DNA of 5,258 nt from Chloroflexota bacterium (GTDB lineage Bacteria > Chloroflexota > Anaerolineae > Fen-1058): NCBI GenBank assembly GCA_016219235.1, contig JACRBO010000732.1:1-5258 (forward strand), in the 5' to 3' direction. The position numbers and the translations under genes are program-made. Of this stretch, positions 1 to 5,258 are shown one piece after another; positions within the stretch are counted from its first letter, which is position 1; each line of letters starts with the position of its first letter. The notes under the pieces were generated by a model that was not told where the DNA came from, did not search any database, and saw nothing but the letters and a program-made list of their open reading frames with translations.

Positions 1-390
1 GGCTCCAGCCTTAACGAATTGAGCGACGCCGAACTGGCCGAGTATGCGAGTTACATCGCGTTCTACAAACGCATTCGTCACGTGATTCAAGATGGCACGC
101 TGCATCGGCTGGAACGGCTCGAAGAATTTCAGGCCTCGGTGGTCGAGTACGTCCGATCGGATGGGCGCGAAGCCGTGTATTCCGTCGCCGTCCGCGATCA
201 TCAGATCGGCAGCGCCAGACCGGCAGCCTTGCTCAAAGGTCTGATCTCCGCCGCGATCTACACCGTTACCGATCGACACGGCGCGGAGGTTCATCGCGCC
301 AGCGGCTACGAGCTGATGACGCTGGGCCTGCCGCACGACATCACCGAGCACGTCGGTTACAGCCGGACATTGTATCTGCAAGCGATTTGA
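1..390 (+). CDS. GH36 alpha-galactosidase, C-terminal fragment (5' end outside window)
   Basis: The frame is open from base 1 to the TGA at 388-390, giving 129 residues of a longer protein. A TTG at 19 could be mistaken for a start, but the codons before it (GSSLNE) read on smoothly, so the gene begins upstream. The text matches the tail of glycoside hydrolase family 36 alpha-galactosidases. A helix with NELSDAELAEY and IAFYKRIRHVIQDG, typical of the end of the catalytic barrel, is followed by a short beta-sandwich domain. That domain carries the usual late motifs: a LLKGL strand (about residues 77-81), GYELMTLGLP (about 103-112) and a closing LYLQAI strand. Family members remove terminal alpha-1,6-galactose from oligosaccharides such as raffinose or melibiose. 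The catalytic aspartates lie upstream and cannot be checked, so activity and exact substrate are inferred. No signal sequence can be judged from this fragment. Family assignment is fairly sure. Confidence 0.8.
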   Translation, partial: GSSLNELSDAELAEYASYIAFYKRIRHVIQDGTLHRLERLEEFQASVVEYVRSDGREAVYSVAVRDHQIGSARPAALLKGLISAAIYTVTDRHGAEVHRASGYELMTLGLPHDITEHVGYSRTLYLQAI

Positions 391-489
391 TTTTTTCCCG
401 TGCTCGCGCTGGACCAAAGTCTATCTGCCCGAACACCCCTTCTTCTGACGCCTTCATCCTTTGATATGAAGTTTAGCGACGTAGAGATT

Positions 490-526
490 GCCCGAAATGG
501 GTTCCTGCGTCGTTTTGATTTCGGGC
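490..526 (+). repeat. Inverted repeat / possible stem-loop in the 391-644 gap
   Basis: GCCCGAAAT at 490-498 is the exact reverse complement of ATTTCGGGC at 518-526, with a 19-nt loop. Allowing one bulged G, the outer ATT/AAT bases also pair. No T-run follows directly, so it is not a classic terminator by itself. It could be an operator, the first hairpin of a double terminator, or an mRNA leader structure for the serine dehydratase gene. The sequence does not decide between these. Confidence 0.4.
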
Positions 527-537
527 GAATCGGGGCG

Positions 538-560
538 TTGCTGACTCCTTCAGCAATTTT
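538..560 (+). terminator. Weak rho-independent terminator-like hairpin
   Basis: TTGCTGA (538-544) pairs perfectly with TCAGCAA (550-556) around a 5-nt loop, and TTTT follows at 557-560. The stem is only 7 bp with three G-C pairs and the T-run is short, so strength is doubtful. It lies about 150 nt after the alpha-galactosidase stop and about 85 nt before the serine dehydratase start. It could end the upstream transcript or attenuate the downstream one. Confidence 0.4.
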
Positions 561-623
561 CCGATATGACCGATTTGCGGCCCGGCAGGAGAATACAGGG
601 CGTCTGGTAAAATAAGTGAACGC

Positions 624-632
624 AGGAAAGGA
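624..632 (+). promoter_or_regulatory. Probable ribosome binding site of the serine dehydratase gene
   Basis: AGGAAAGGA is purine-rich and ends 12 nt before the ATG at 645. The spacing is longer than ideal, but no better candidate lies closer. It supports the ATG at 645, which also gives the usual family N-terminus. A TAAAAT at 608-613 resembles a -10 box, but I find no matching -35 box at the right distance. Confidence 0.5.
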
Positions 633-644
633 CTAGACTCAAGA

Positions 645-1856
645 ATGGAATCGATTCGCGAACTGTACCGCATCGGCGTCGGGCCGTCGAGCAGCCACAC
701 GATGGGGCCGCGTAAAGCCGCCGAGATTTTTCGCCAGCGCTATCCGGAGGCGCATCGTTTTCGTGTCACGCTCTTCGGCAGCCTGGCCGCCACCGGTAAG
801 GGCCACCTGACCGATCGGGCGGTGTACGCGCCGCTGGCGCCGATCCCCACCGAGATCATCTGGCAGCCCGATCAGCAATTGCCGCTGCACCCCAACGGCT
901 TGCGCTTCGAGGCGCTCGACAATCAGAACAACGTCACGGCGACGTGGGAAGTGTACAGCATCGGTGGCGGCGCGCTGCGCGAAGCGCAGACCGAGCAAAC
1001 GATTCAGTCGGTGTATGACTTGAGCACGCTGACCGATCTGCTGGCGCACTGCGAAGCTACCGGTCAGACTTTGTGGGAATATGTGGAAGAGCGCGAGGGA
1101 TCAGACATCTGGTCGTTTCTGCGCGAGGTATGGCAGGCAATGAGCGCCGCGATCGATCGCGGCCTGCGAGCCGAAGGCGTGCTGCCCGGCGGTTTGGGTT
1201 TGCCGCGCAAGGCGTGGGCGTTCTATCGCAAAGCGAATATGTCCGGCCCACACCTCAAACGATTGGGGACACTCTCGGCTTATGCGCTGGCAGTCTCCGA
1301 AGAAAACGCGGCGGGCGGCGTGGTGGTCACGGCGCCCACTTGTGGTTCGTCCGGTATCGTGCCCGCAGTGCTGCGGTATCTGCAAGAGAATGTGGATAGT
1401 CACGAAGAAGTAACTTTGCGCGCACTGGCGACCGCCGGGTTGATCGGCAACCTGGTCAAGAACAACGCATCAATTTCAGGGGCGCAAGTGGGCTGTCAGG
1501 GCGAAGTGGGCGTGGCGTGCGCGATGGCGGCAGCCGCCGCCGCGCAGTTTTTAGCGGGCACCGTGCGGCAAGTAGAATATGCCGCCGAGATGGGGCTGGA
1601 ACACCACTTAGGTCTTACCTGCGATCCAGTGGCCGGGCTGGTGCAAATTCCCTGCATCGAGCGCAATGTCTTTGCCGCGTCGCGCGCACTGACCTGCGCC
1701 GATTACGCCTTGTTCTCCGACGGCAGCCATCGCATTTCGTTCGATGAGGTGGTTACTGTCATGGGCCAAACCGGCCGCGATATGTCGGCTTCGTATCGCG
1801 AGACGGCGCTGGGCGGACTGGCGACAATTTATCGGATGCGGCAGCCGCACTCATAA
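645..1856 (+). CDS. sdaA: L-serine dehydratase (L-serine ammonia-lyase), single-chain iron-sulfur type
   Basis: The enzyme deaminates L-serine to pyruvate and ammonia in the cytoplasm using an oxygen-sensitive [4Fe-4S] cluster. The 403-residue protein has the beta domain first (about 1-140), with GPSSSHTMGP at 13-22 and YSIGGG at 104-109. The alpha domain follows (about 150-400), with EGVLPGGL at 177-184, APTCGSSG at 230-237, NNASISGAQVGCQGEVG at 273-289 and the CDPVAGLVQIPCIERN block from 326. Cys284, Cys326 and Cys337 have the C-x41-C-x10-C spacing of the known cluster ligands (Legionella enzyme Cys343/385/396), so all three are present. It is shorter than the about 455-residue E. coli enzymes and has no ACT domain. 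The family-typical YRETALGGLA ending shows the 3' end is complete. The ATG at 645 is chosen because the family starts with ESIRELYRIG. It stands alone, with gaps on both sides, and looks functional. Confidence 0.96.
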   Translation: MESIRELYRIGVGPSSSHTMGPRKAAEIFRQRYPEAHRFRVTLFGSLAATGKGHLTDRAVYAPLAPIPTEIIWQPDQQLPLHPNGLRFEALDNQNNVTATWEVYSIGGGALREAQTEQTIQSVYDLSTLTDLLAHCEATGQTLWEYVEEREGSDIWSFLREVWQAMSAAIDRGLRAEGVLPGGLGLPRKAWAFYRKANMSGPHLKRLGTLSAYALAVSEENAAGGVVVTAPTCGSSGIVPAVLRYLQENVDSHEEVTLRALATAGLIGNLVKNNASISGAQVGCQGEVGVACAMAAAAAAQFLAGTVRQVEYAAEMGLEHHLGLTCDPVAGLVQIPCIERNVFAASRALTCADYALFSDGSHRISFDEVVTVMGQTGRDMSASYRETALGGLATIYRMRQPHS

Positions 1857-1863
1857 GGCACCC

Positions 1864-1899
1864 GCCAAAGCACGCAGTAAGAAACCGGCGCACTTTGGC
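1864..1899 (+). repeat. Short inverted repeat after the serine dehydratase stop
   Basis: GCCAAAG (1864-1870) is complementary to CTTTGGC (1893-1899) across a 22-nt loop, starting 8 nt after the TAA at 1854-1856. No T-run follows, and the loop is large, so a terminator role is uncertain. An operator for the downstream gene is equally possible. No promoter with acceptable -35/-10 spacing is evident in 1857-1947; TTGGCA (1895-1900) and TATCCT (1913-1918) are only 12 nt apart. Confidence 0.25.
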
Positions 1900-1936
1900 A
1901 TTGATCATGATGTATCCTGTGCAGGCCCAACATACA

Positions 1937-1943
1937 AGAGGAA
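1937..1943 (+). promoter_or_regulatory. Ribosome binding site fixing the binding-protein start
   Basis: AGAGGAA lies 4 nt before the ATG at 1948. The reading frame is open further upstream, back into the serine dehydratase gene. This site and the signal peptide that begins right after 1948 show that the longer frame is not the real start. Confidence 0.75.
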
Positions 1944-1947
1944 CCAT

Positions 1948-3216
1948 ATGATCACACCAAATCGATTGTCCAGACGCGCCTTCTTCAAAGCAGCGGGAGC
2001 CGTATCCATTGGCGGAGCATTAGCCGCCTGTCTGCCGGCCGCCAAGAGTACACCTGCCCCCCAAAAGAAAACTCTCCGGCTGGCGATTCAACAATTTGCG
2101 CACGCGGCCATGCGCCCCGTCGTCGATGCCTGGACAGCACAAACGGGCTATCCCGTCGAACTGGTCGATGGCCCGGCCACCGGCGAAGCGATGATCGAAC
2201 AGTACGCACCGGCCTTTGCGGCCGGCACCAGTCCCGTGGATGTGCTCAGTGACGACGACGCCTCTGGCCCAGCGTTCTATCGATCGGGTTGGATGGAGCC
2301 GCTGGACGATGTGGTTCCCGCTGAAACCTGGGATGATTTCCCGCGCCTGTTTGACCCGCAGATCGAAGTTTTGCACGCTTACCAGGGACAACGTTATCGC
2401 GTGCCGCACGAATTCTCCATCGGCTATTTCTGGTATCGCAAAGACTGGTTTGATCAGCGCGGCGTGCGCGTCCCGCAAACCTGGGCTGAACTCGTCACCG
2501 TCGGGCAGGCGCTCAATCACGATCGGGCGAGCGGTCTCATCGAAGCCTTGACCAGACCAGGCCTGGTGTTTGTTTTTCTGGCGTATCTTACGGCTCAGGC
2601 GGGCGGCAATGTATTTAACTTTGACGAGGCCACCGCCACCGCCTTTCAATTCGCCTACGATCTCATCCATACCCATCATGTTCTACCGGAAACAGCCTTC
2701 ACGTTGGATTACACCGGCCAGAATCGGGCTTACATGACGGACGGCGCCGCTATGATGCGCCAGTGGCCCTTCTTTTTTAGTGTGGCGCGCGATAACACGG
2801 CCTGGTACGCGGACGGCAAAGCAGAAATCGCCCTGCCGCCCGCCGGGCCGGCCGGCTCTAAAAGCTGGTGGGGCGGCTGGGGTTTCAGTGTGCCCCGCTA
2901 CGCGCCTAATAAAGAGCAGGCGCTCGATTTACTGCGCTGGATTACGAGCATCGACAACGCGCCGTTGCTGGCAAAGGGCCAGAGCTGGTTCGTCACACCG
3001 CGCAAGTCGATTCTGGCAGCGCTGGGCGACACAGGCCTGGTTCCCGCCATGAAGATGTACATCGAAAACAACGTGCCGACCGCGCGACCCTTCCACGAGA
3101 AACAGGCTCAGGCTCAGACCATTGTCGACGACGTCGGTCTGGCATTCCTGACACGGCAAATGTCGTTGAGCGCCGCGCTCAGCCAGGGCACCGATCGAAT
3201 GAAGACCCTGAGCTAA
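1948..3216 (+). CDS. Extracellular solute-binding lipoprotein (sugar ABC type, SBP family 1)
   Basis: The 422-residue protein begins with a twin-arginine lipoprotein signal. SRRAFFK (8-14) is a near-canonical Tat motif, a hydrophobic stretch follows, and the lipobox LAAC places the lipidated cysteine at 28. A short Thr/Pro/Lys linker leads to a two-lobed binding fold of the MalE/UgpB sort. Visible family marks are the first strand TLRLAIQQF, PQTWAEL at 176-182 and a Trp-rich WWGGWGFSVP from 307 that opens the late lobe-crossing region. Relatives capture sugars or other small polar solutes outside the membrane for an ABC importer; the ligand cannot be read from sequence. No permease or ATPase gene is next to it. 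Instead a sensor kinase starts 6 nt after its TAA, which suggests a sensing partner (inference). It may also deliver substrate to a transporter encoded elsewhere. The ATG at 1948 is supported by the ribosome binding site and signal peptide. The gene appears intact. Confidence 0.9.
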   Translation: MITPNRLSRRAFFKAAGAVSIGGALAACLPAAKSTPAPQKKTLRLAIQQFAHAAMRPVVDAWTAQTGYPVELVDGPATGEAMIEQYAPAFAAGTSPVDVLSDDDASGPAFYRSGWMEPLDDVVPAETWDDFPRLFDPQIEVLHAYQGQRYRVPHEFSIGYFWYRKDWFDQRGVRVPQTWAELVTVGQALNHDRASGLIEALTRPGLVFVFLAYLTAQAGGNVFNFDEATATAFQFAYDLIHTHHVLPETAFTLDYTGQNRAYMTDGAAMMRQWPFFFSVARDNTAWYADGKAEIALPPAGPAGSKSWWGGWGFSVPRYAPNKEQALDLLRWITSIDNAPLLAKGQSWFVTPRKSILAALGDTGLVPAMKMYIENNVPTARPFHEKQAQAQTIVDDVGLAFLTRQMSLSAALSQGTDRMKTLS

Positions 3217-3222
3217 CATAGC

Positions 3223-4380
3223 ATGTCGACGTTAACCCGTCCGGCCAATCGACCACGGCGCAGTCTGCGGCGCGCACTGTTGACCGCATCGCTGGTGTTG
3301 GCCCTGGCCCCGATGCTAGGTCTCAGTCTACTGCTGGGCCTGCGCCAGAACGACGACAGTCGCAACCAGGCCGTTGAACTCTTGACGTCGGTTGCCGTGC
3401 TCAAAGAAGCCGAAATCCGCACCTGGTTCAATTCCCTGTCGCCGCAGCTGGTCCTCTTGACAGCCACACCCCGCACTAACGCGGACTTCCTTACCTTGAT
3501 CGATCAACCGGCGGCTACCCGGCGCAGCACTACGCCGCAGCGAAGCAGTGTACTGGCGACATTTGCGGCTTTGCTGGATAGCGGTATCTTTCAAGAGGTG
3601 TTTCTGATGGACGCCGCGGGCGCGGTGGTCATTTCAACCCGGCCCGAGCGTGAGGGACAATCCTTTGCCACGCAGCCGTTCTTTCAGCGCGGCCGGCAGC
3701 GCGCTTATACTCAGTCGCCGTTTTATTCACTGCTGCACGATCGGATGATCGTCTACGCCGCTGCGCCAGTTCACCAATCCGATCGGCTGTCTGGCGCGAA
3801 CACGGACGCACGCGGCGTGTTGGTCGGCGTCACCAATCTGGATACGTTGAGCGGCATCATGCGCGAACGTGGCGGGCTGGGCGAGACCGGCGAAACGTAC
3901 CTGGTCAGTTCAGACTTTATCATGCTAACCGAAGCCCGCCGCCCCCTGACCAATCGGCTAGCCGCCGTGCGCACGGTGGGCGCTTATGCGGCGCTGGCCG
4001 GCCGCAATGGCTGGGCCTTATACGATAACTTCGAATATCCGCCGCTGCCCGTGGTGGGGGTCTATCGTTGGATACCCGAACTCGACGTCGCGCTGCTGGC
4101 CGAACAAAGCCAGGCTGAAGCCTTTGCCTCGTCAGTGGATAATGTGTGGCTGACCATTGGCGTAACCCTGATCGTCGCCGTATTGGCGGCCATTGCGGTC
4201 GTGGTCGTCTCCCGCAATCTGGCCCGCCCGATCGAACAGCTCACCGACACGGCACGCCGCATGGCCCGGGGCGACCTAAATCAATCAGCCGCACTTAAGC
4301 GCGCGGACGAAATTGGCGAGTTGGCCGAAGCGTTCGACTTGATGGCCGGTCAGCTGCACAAGTTGATCGAGGGCCTGTAA
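3223..4380 (+). CDS. Sensory half of the histidine kinase: membrane Cache domain plus HAMP
   Basis: This part encodes 385 residues. A basic N-terminus leads into membrane segment 1 (about 17-39). A large extracellular region (about 40-300) follows, with a double-Cache look: an ELLTSVAVLKEAEIRTWF-like first helix and a FLMDAAGAVVIST strand pair near 127-139, then PFFQRG shortly after. Membrane segment 2 is about 308-329. The HAMP linker (about 331-383) shows the conserved ARPIEQL proline at 336 and the DEIGELAEAFDLM second helix. Cache domains bind small ligands or respond to a partner binding protein, and HAMP passes the signal to the kinase core. Here the frame stops at TAA 4378-4380 just after HAMP, so this product alone could not phosphorylate anything. 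The start has no clear Shine-Dalgarno sequence and sits 6 nt after the binding-protein stop, so translation is probably coupled to that gene. Confidence 0.85.
   Translation: MSTLTRPANRPRRSLRRALLTASLVLALAPMLGLSLLLGLRQNDDSRNQAVELLTSVAVLKEAEIRTWFNSLSPQLVLLTATPRTNADFLTLIDQPAATRRSTTPQRSSVLATFAALLDSGIFQEVFLMDAAGAVVISTRPEREGQSFATQPFFQRGRQRAYTQSPFYSLLHDRMIVYAAAPVHQSDRLSGANTDARGVLVGVTNLDTLSGIMRERGGLGETGETYLVSSDFIMLTEARRPLTNRLAAVRTVGAYAALAGRNGWALYDNFEYPPLPVVGVYRWIPELDVALLAEQSQAEAFASSVDNVWLTIGVTLIVAVLAAIAVVVVSRNLARPIEQLTDTARRMARGDLNQSAALKRADEIGELAEAFDLMAGQLHKLIEGL
4378..4380 (+). other. In-frame nonsense codon TAA inside the kinase gene
   Basis: The codon sits between CTG (Leu385) and GAA, exactly in phase with both halves. 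The coiled-coil text around it is uninterrupted. The following base is G and no recoding structure is obvious by eye, so efficient readthrough is not expected. Confidence 0.85.
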
Positions 4381-5253
4381 GAACGCGTCAACGAGCGAAC
4401 GGCCGCTCTGCAGGTTCAGCAAACGCAACTGCGCCACACCGGCGCCGAACTGGCCCGCAGCAACGAAGAGATCAAGCAGTTTGCCTACATCGTGTCGCAC
4501 GATCTGCGCGCGCCGCTGGTAAATCTAAACGGCTTTGCGGCCGAACTCAAGTCGGCCATCAACGTCGTCAACGCCGTGCTGCCCTCCGCCCCGGCCGCTC
4601 ACGAGTCCGAGCAATTCTCGGCAGCGGCGCGCGCCCTGCGCGAAGACATTCCCGAAGCGCTGGCGTTTATCGACGCCTCGGTCACTCGCATGGATCACTA
4701 CATTTCCGCGCTGCTGCGCTTGTCCCGACTGGGGCGAACCGAACTGGTACTGGAGCGGGTCAGCATGGAGGCGGTCGTGCGCGAGACCCTGCAAACCCTG
4801 GCCCATCGCATTGAGGCGCAGCGCGCGCAGGTAACGATCGGTCCGCTGCCCGACGTCACCGCCGACCTGACGGCGATGGAGCAGATCATGAGCAACTTGC
4901 TCAACAACGCCGTGCTGTATCTCGATCCACAGCGGCCCGGCCAGATCGACATTCGCGGCGAGAACAGCCTGGTGGAAACCACCTTTTGCGTGCGCGACAA
5001 CGGGCGCGGCATTGCTGCCAACGACATGGAGAAAGTGTTTGCCCCCTTCCGGCGCGGCGTCCACCAGGATATCCCCGGAGAGGGCATGGGCCTGGCCTAT
5101 GTGCAATTGCTCGTCCGGCGTCACGGCGGCCGCATCCAATGCGAATCGCAGCCGGGCATCAGTACCACGTTTACCTTCACCATCGCCAACCAGATCGAAG
5201 GCGAGGCAACCCACGACGAGCACACGGAGAATAGCCATGATCGATTCGCCTGA
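4381..5253 (+). CDS. Catalytic half of the histidine kinase: HisKA plus HATPase
   Basis: Numbering follows the unbroken frame from 3223. After a coiled coil (about 386-415), the H-box SHDLRAPL carries the phospho-acceptor His426. The HisKA hairpin is long, with a Pro/Ala-rich insert (about 448-460) before EDIPEALAFI and the second helix ending LLRLSRLGR. The ATP-binding domain is complete: N-box SNLLNNA (Asn558, Asn561-562), G1 box DNGRGI at 592-597, F-box VFAPFRRG, and G2 box GEGMGL at 619-624, followed by the closing GGRIQCES strands. This kinase subtype often pairs with a stand-alone receiver protein, matching the gene that starts within its last codons. There is no start codon between 4381 and 4491. 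An automatic caller would start at GTG 4492 (253 residues), which would put His426 at residue 3 and remove most of the dimerisation helix. As a separate gene it is therefore unlikely to work. Confidence 0.85.
   Translation, partial: ERVNERTAALQVQQTQLRHTGAELARSNEEIKQFAYIVSHDLRAPLVNLNGFAAELKSAINVVNAVLPSAPAAHESEQFSAAARALREDIPEALAFIDASVTRMDHYISALLRLSRLGRTELVLERVSMEAVVRETLQTLAHRIEAQRAQVTIGPLPDVTADLTAMEQIMSNLLNNAVLYLDPQRPGQIDIRGENSLVETTFCVRDNGRGIAANDMEKVFAPFRRGVHQDIPGEGMGLAYVQLLVRRHGGRIQCESQPGISTTFTFTIANQIEGEATHDEHTENSHDRFA
5226..5230 (+). promoter_or_regulatory. Ribosome binding site of the gene at the right edge
   Basis: GGAGA ends 6 nt before the ATG at 5237. It lies inside the kinase coding sequence, which is usual for coupled, overlapping genes. 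Confidence 0.6.
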
Positions 5254-5258
5254 CCCTA
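5237..5258 (+). CDS. Start of a downstream gene, probably a response regulator (3' end outside window)
   Basis: ATG at 5237 opens a frame (MIDSPDP) that runs to the end of the window. It overlaps the last 17 nt of the kinase gene in another frame and is preceded by a well-spaced GGAGA. Only seven residues are visible, so the product cannot be read from sequence. A receiver-domain response regulator is inferred only because kinases of this subtype are commonly followed by one. If so, it would be the phosphorylation target of the kinase core at His426. Confidence 0.45.

Larger units (their letters stand above)
3223..5253 (+). pseudogene. Two-component sensor histidine kinase (Cache-HAMP-HisKA-HATPase) interrupted by an in-frame TAA
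   Basis: Read in a single frame, 3223-5253 spells one continuous kinase of 676 codons, apart from a TAA at codon 386 (4378-4380). The residues on either side, LIEGL then ERVNERTAAL, form the usual HAMP-to-HisKA coiled coil. Relatives commonly read EGLEERV there, so a GAA or GAG codon changed to TAA by a first-base change (plus a third-base change if GAG) explains it best. No frameshift is needed. No ATG, GTG or TTG occurs in frame after the stop until the GTG at 4492, two codons before the phospho-acceptor His. Other genes here also end in TAA (1854-1856, 3214-3216), so TAA is a normal stop in this genome. Options are a recent nonsense mutation, a base-call or assembly error, or rare readthrough. 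The two halves are described separately. Confidence 0.75.

Noticed and set aside
400..615. 71-codon open frame from a GTG in the gap after the alpha-galactosidase
   Set aside because: It has no ribosome binding site and no recognisable protein pattern, and it runs across both hairpins. It is treated as chance.
1895..1918. TTGGCA and TATCCT as a -35/-10 promoter pair for the binding protein
   Set aside because: The spacer is only 12 nt, well below the usual 16-18.
1744..1947. Longer start for the binding protein, reaching into the serine dehydratase gene
   Set aside because: The ATG at 1948 has a good ribosome binding site and starts a textbook Tat lipoprotein signal. An extension would bury that signal.
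2020..2679. 219-codon open frame on the minus strand opposite the binding protein
   Set aside because: It is antisense to a clear solute-binding protein, with no recognisable motif or ribosome binding site.
4378..4380. TAA reassigned to an amino acid in this organism
   Set aside because: The serine dehydratase and binding-protein genes in the same window end at TAA exactly where their families end.
4492..4494. GTG as a genuine restart making an independent kinase
   Set aside because: It would place the phospho-acceptor His at residue 3 and delete the first dimerisation helix. The purine stretch GAAGAG upstream is too far away, about 22 nt.
4525..5238. 237-codon open frame on the minus strand opposite the kinase domain
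   Set aside because: It mirrors an unmistakable HisKA/HATPase coding sequence. Long antisense frames are common in GC-rich genes, and its translation shows no domain.

Overview
The window is about 60% GC (estimated by eye) and all real coding runs on the + strand. It holds the 3' end of a GH36 alpha-galactosidase, a single-chain iron-sulfur L-serine dehydratase, a Tat-type lipoprotein of the sugar ABC solute-binding family, and a two-component sensor gene (Cache, HAMP, HisKA, HATPase). The sensor gene is split by one in-frame TAA. The first codons of a further gene, probably a response regulator, lie at the right edge. The mix of a carbohydrate-active enzyme, a Tat-exported lipoprotein binding protein and this kinase type resembles heterotrophic Chloroflexota (Anaerolineae-like) genomes. 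That placement is an impression from protein style, not a proven assignment.

Layout: 1-390 is the alpha-galactosidase C-terminus. 391-644 is a non-coding gap with two inverted repeats, one of them terminator-like. 645-1856 is the serine dehydratase, which looks intact. 1857-1947 is a short gap with a weak inverted repeat and a clear ribosome binding site. 1948-3216 is the binding protein. 3223-5253 is the sensor kinase locus, read in one frame throughout but interrupted at 4378-4380. From 5237 a new gene starts inside the kinase 3' end.

The first two genes look like ordinary catabolic functions: alpha-galactoside hydrolysis, and serine to pyruvate plus ammonia. From 1948 onward the genes are packed like one operon: binding protein, 6-nt gap, membrane sensor kinase, 17-nt overlap, putative response regulator. 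No permease or ABC ATPase gene is visible. One reading is that the binding protein presents a ligand to the Cache domain of the kinase rather than feeding a transporter; this is inference. The most notable direct observation is the nonsense codon that separates the sensory half of the kinase from its catalytic half, with no plausible restart codon before the phospho-acceptor motif. I see no RNA gene, CRISPR array, insertion sequence or evident novel system.
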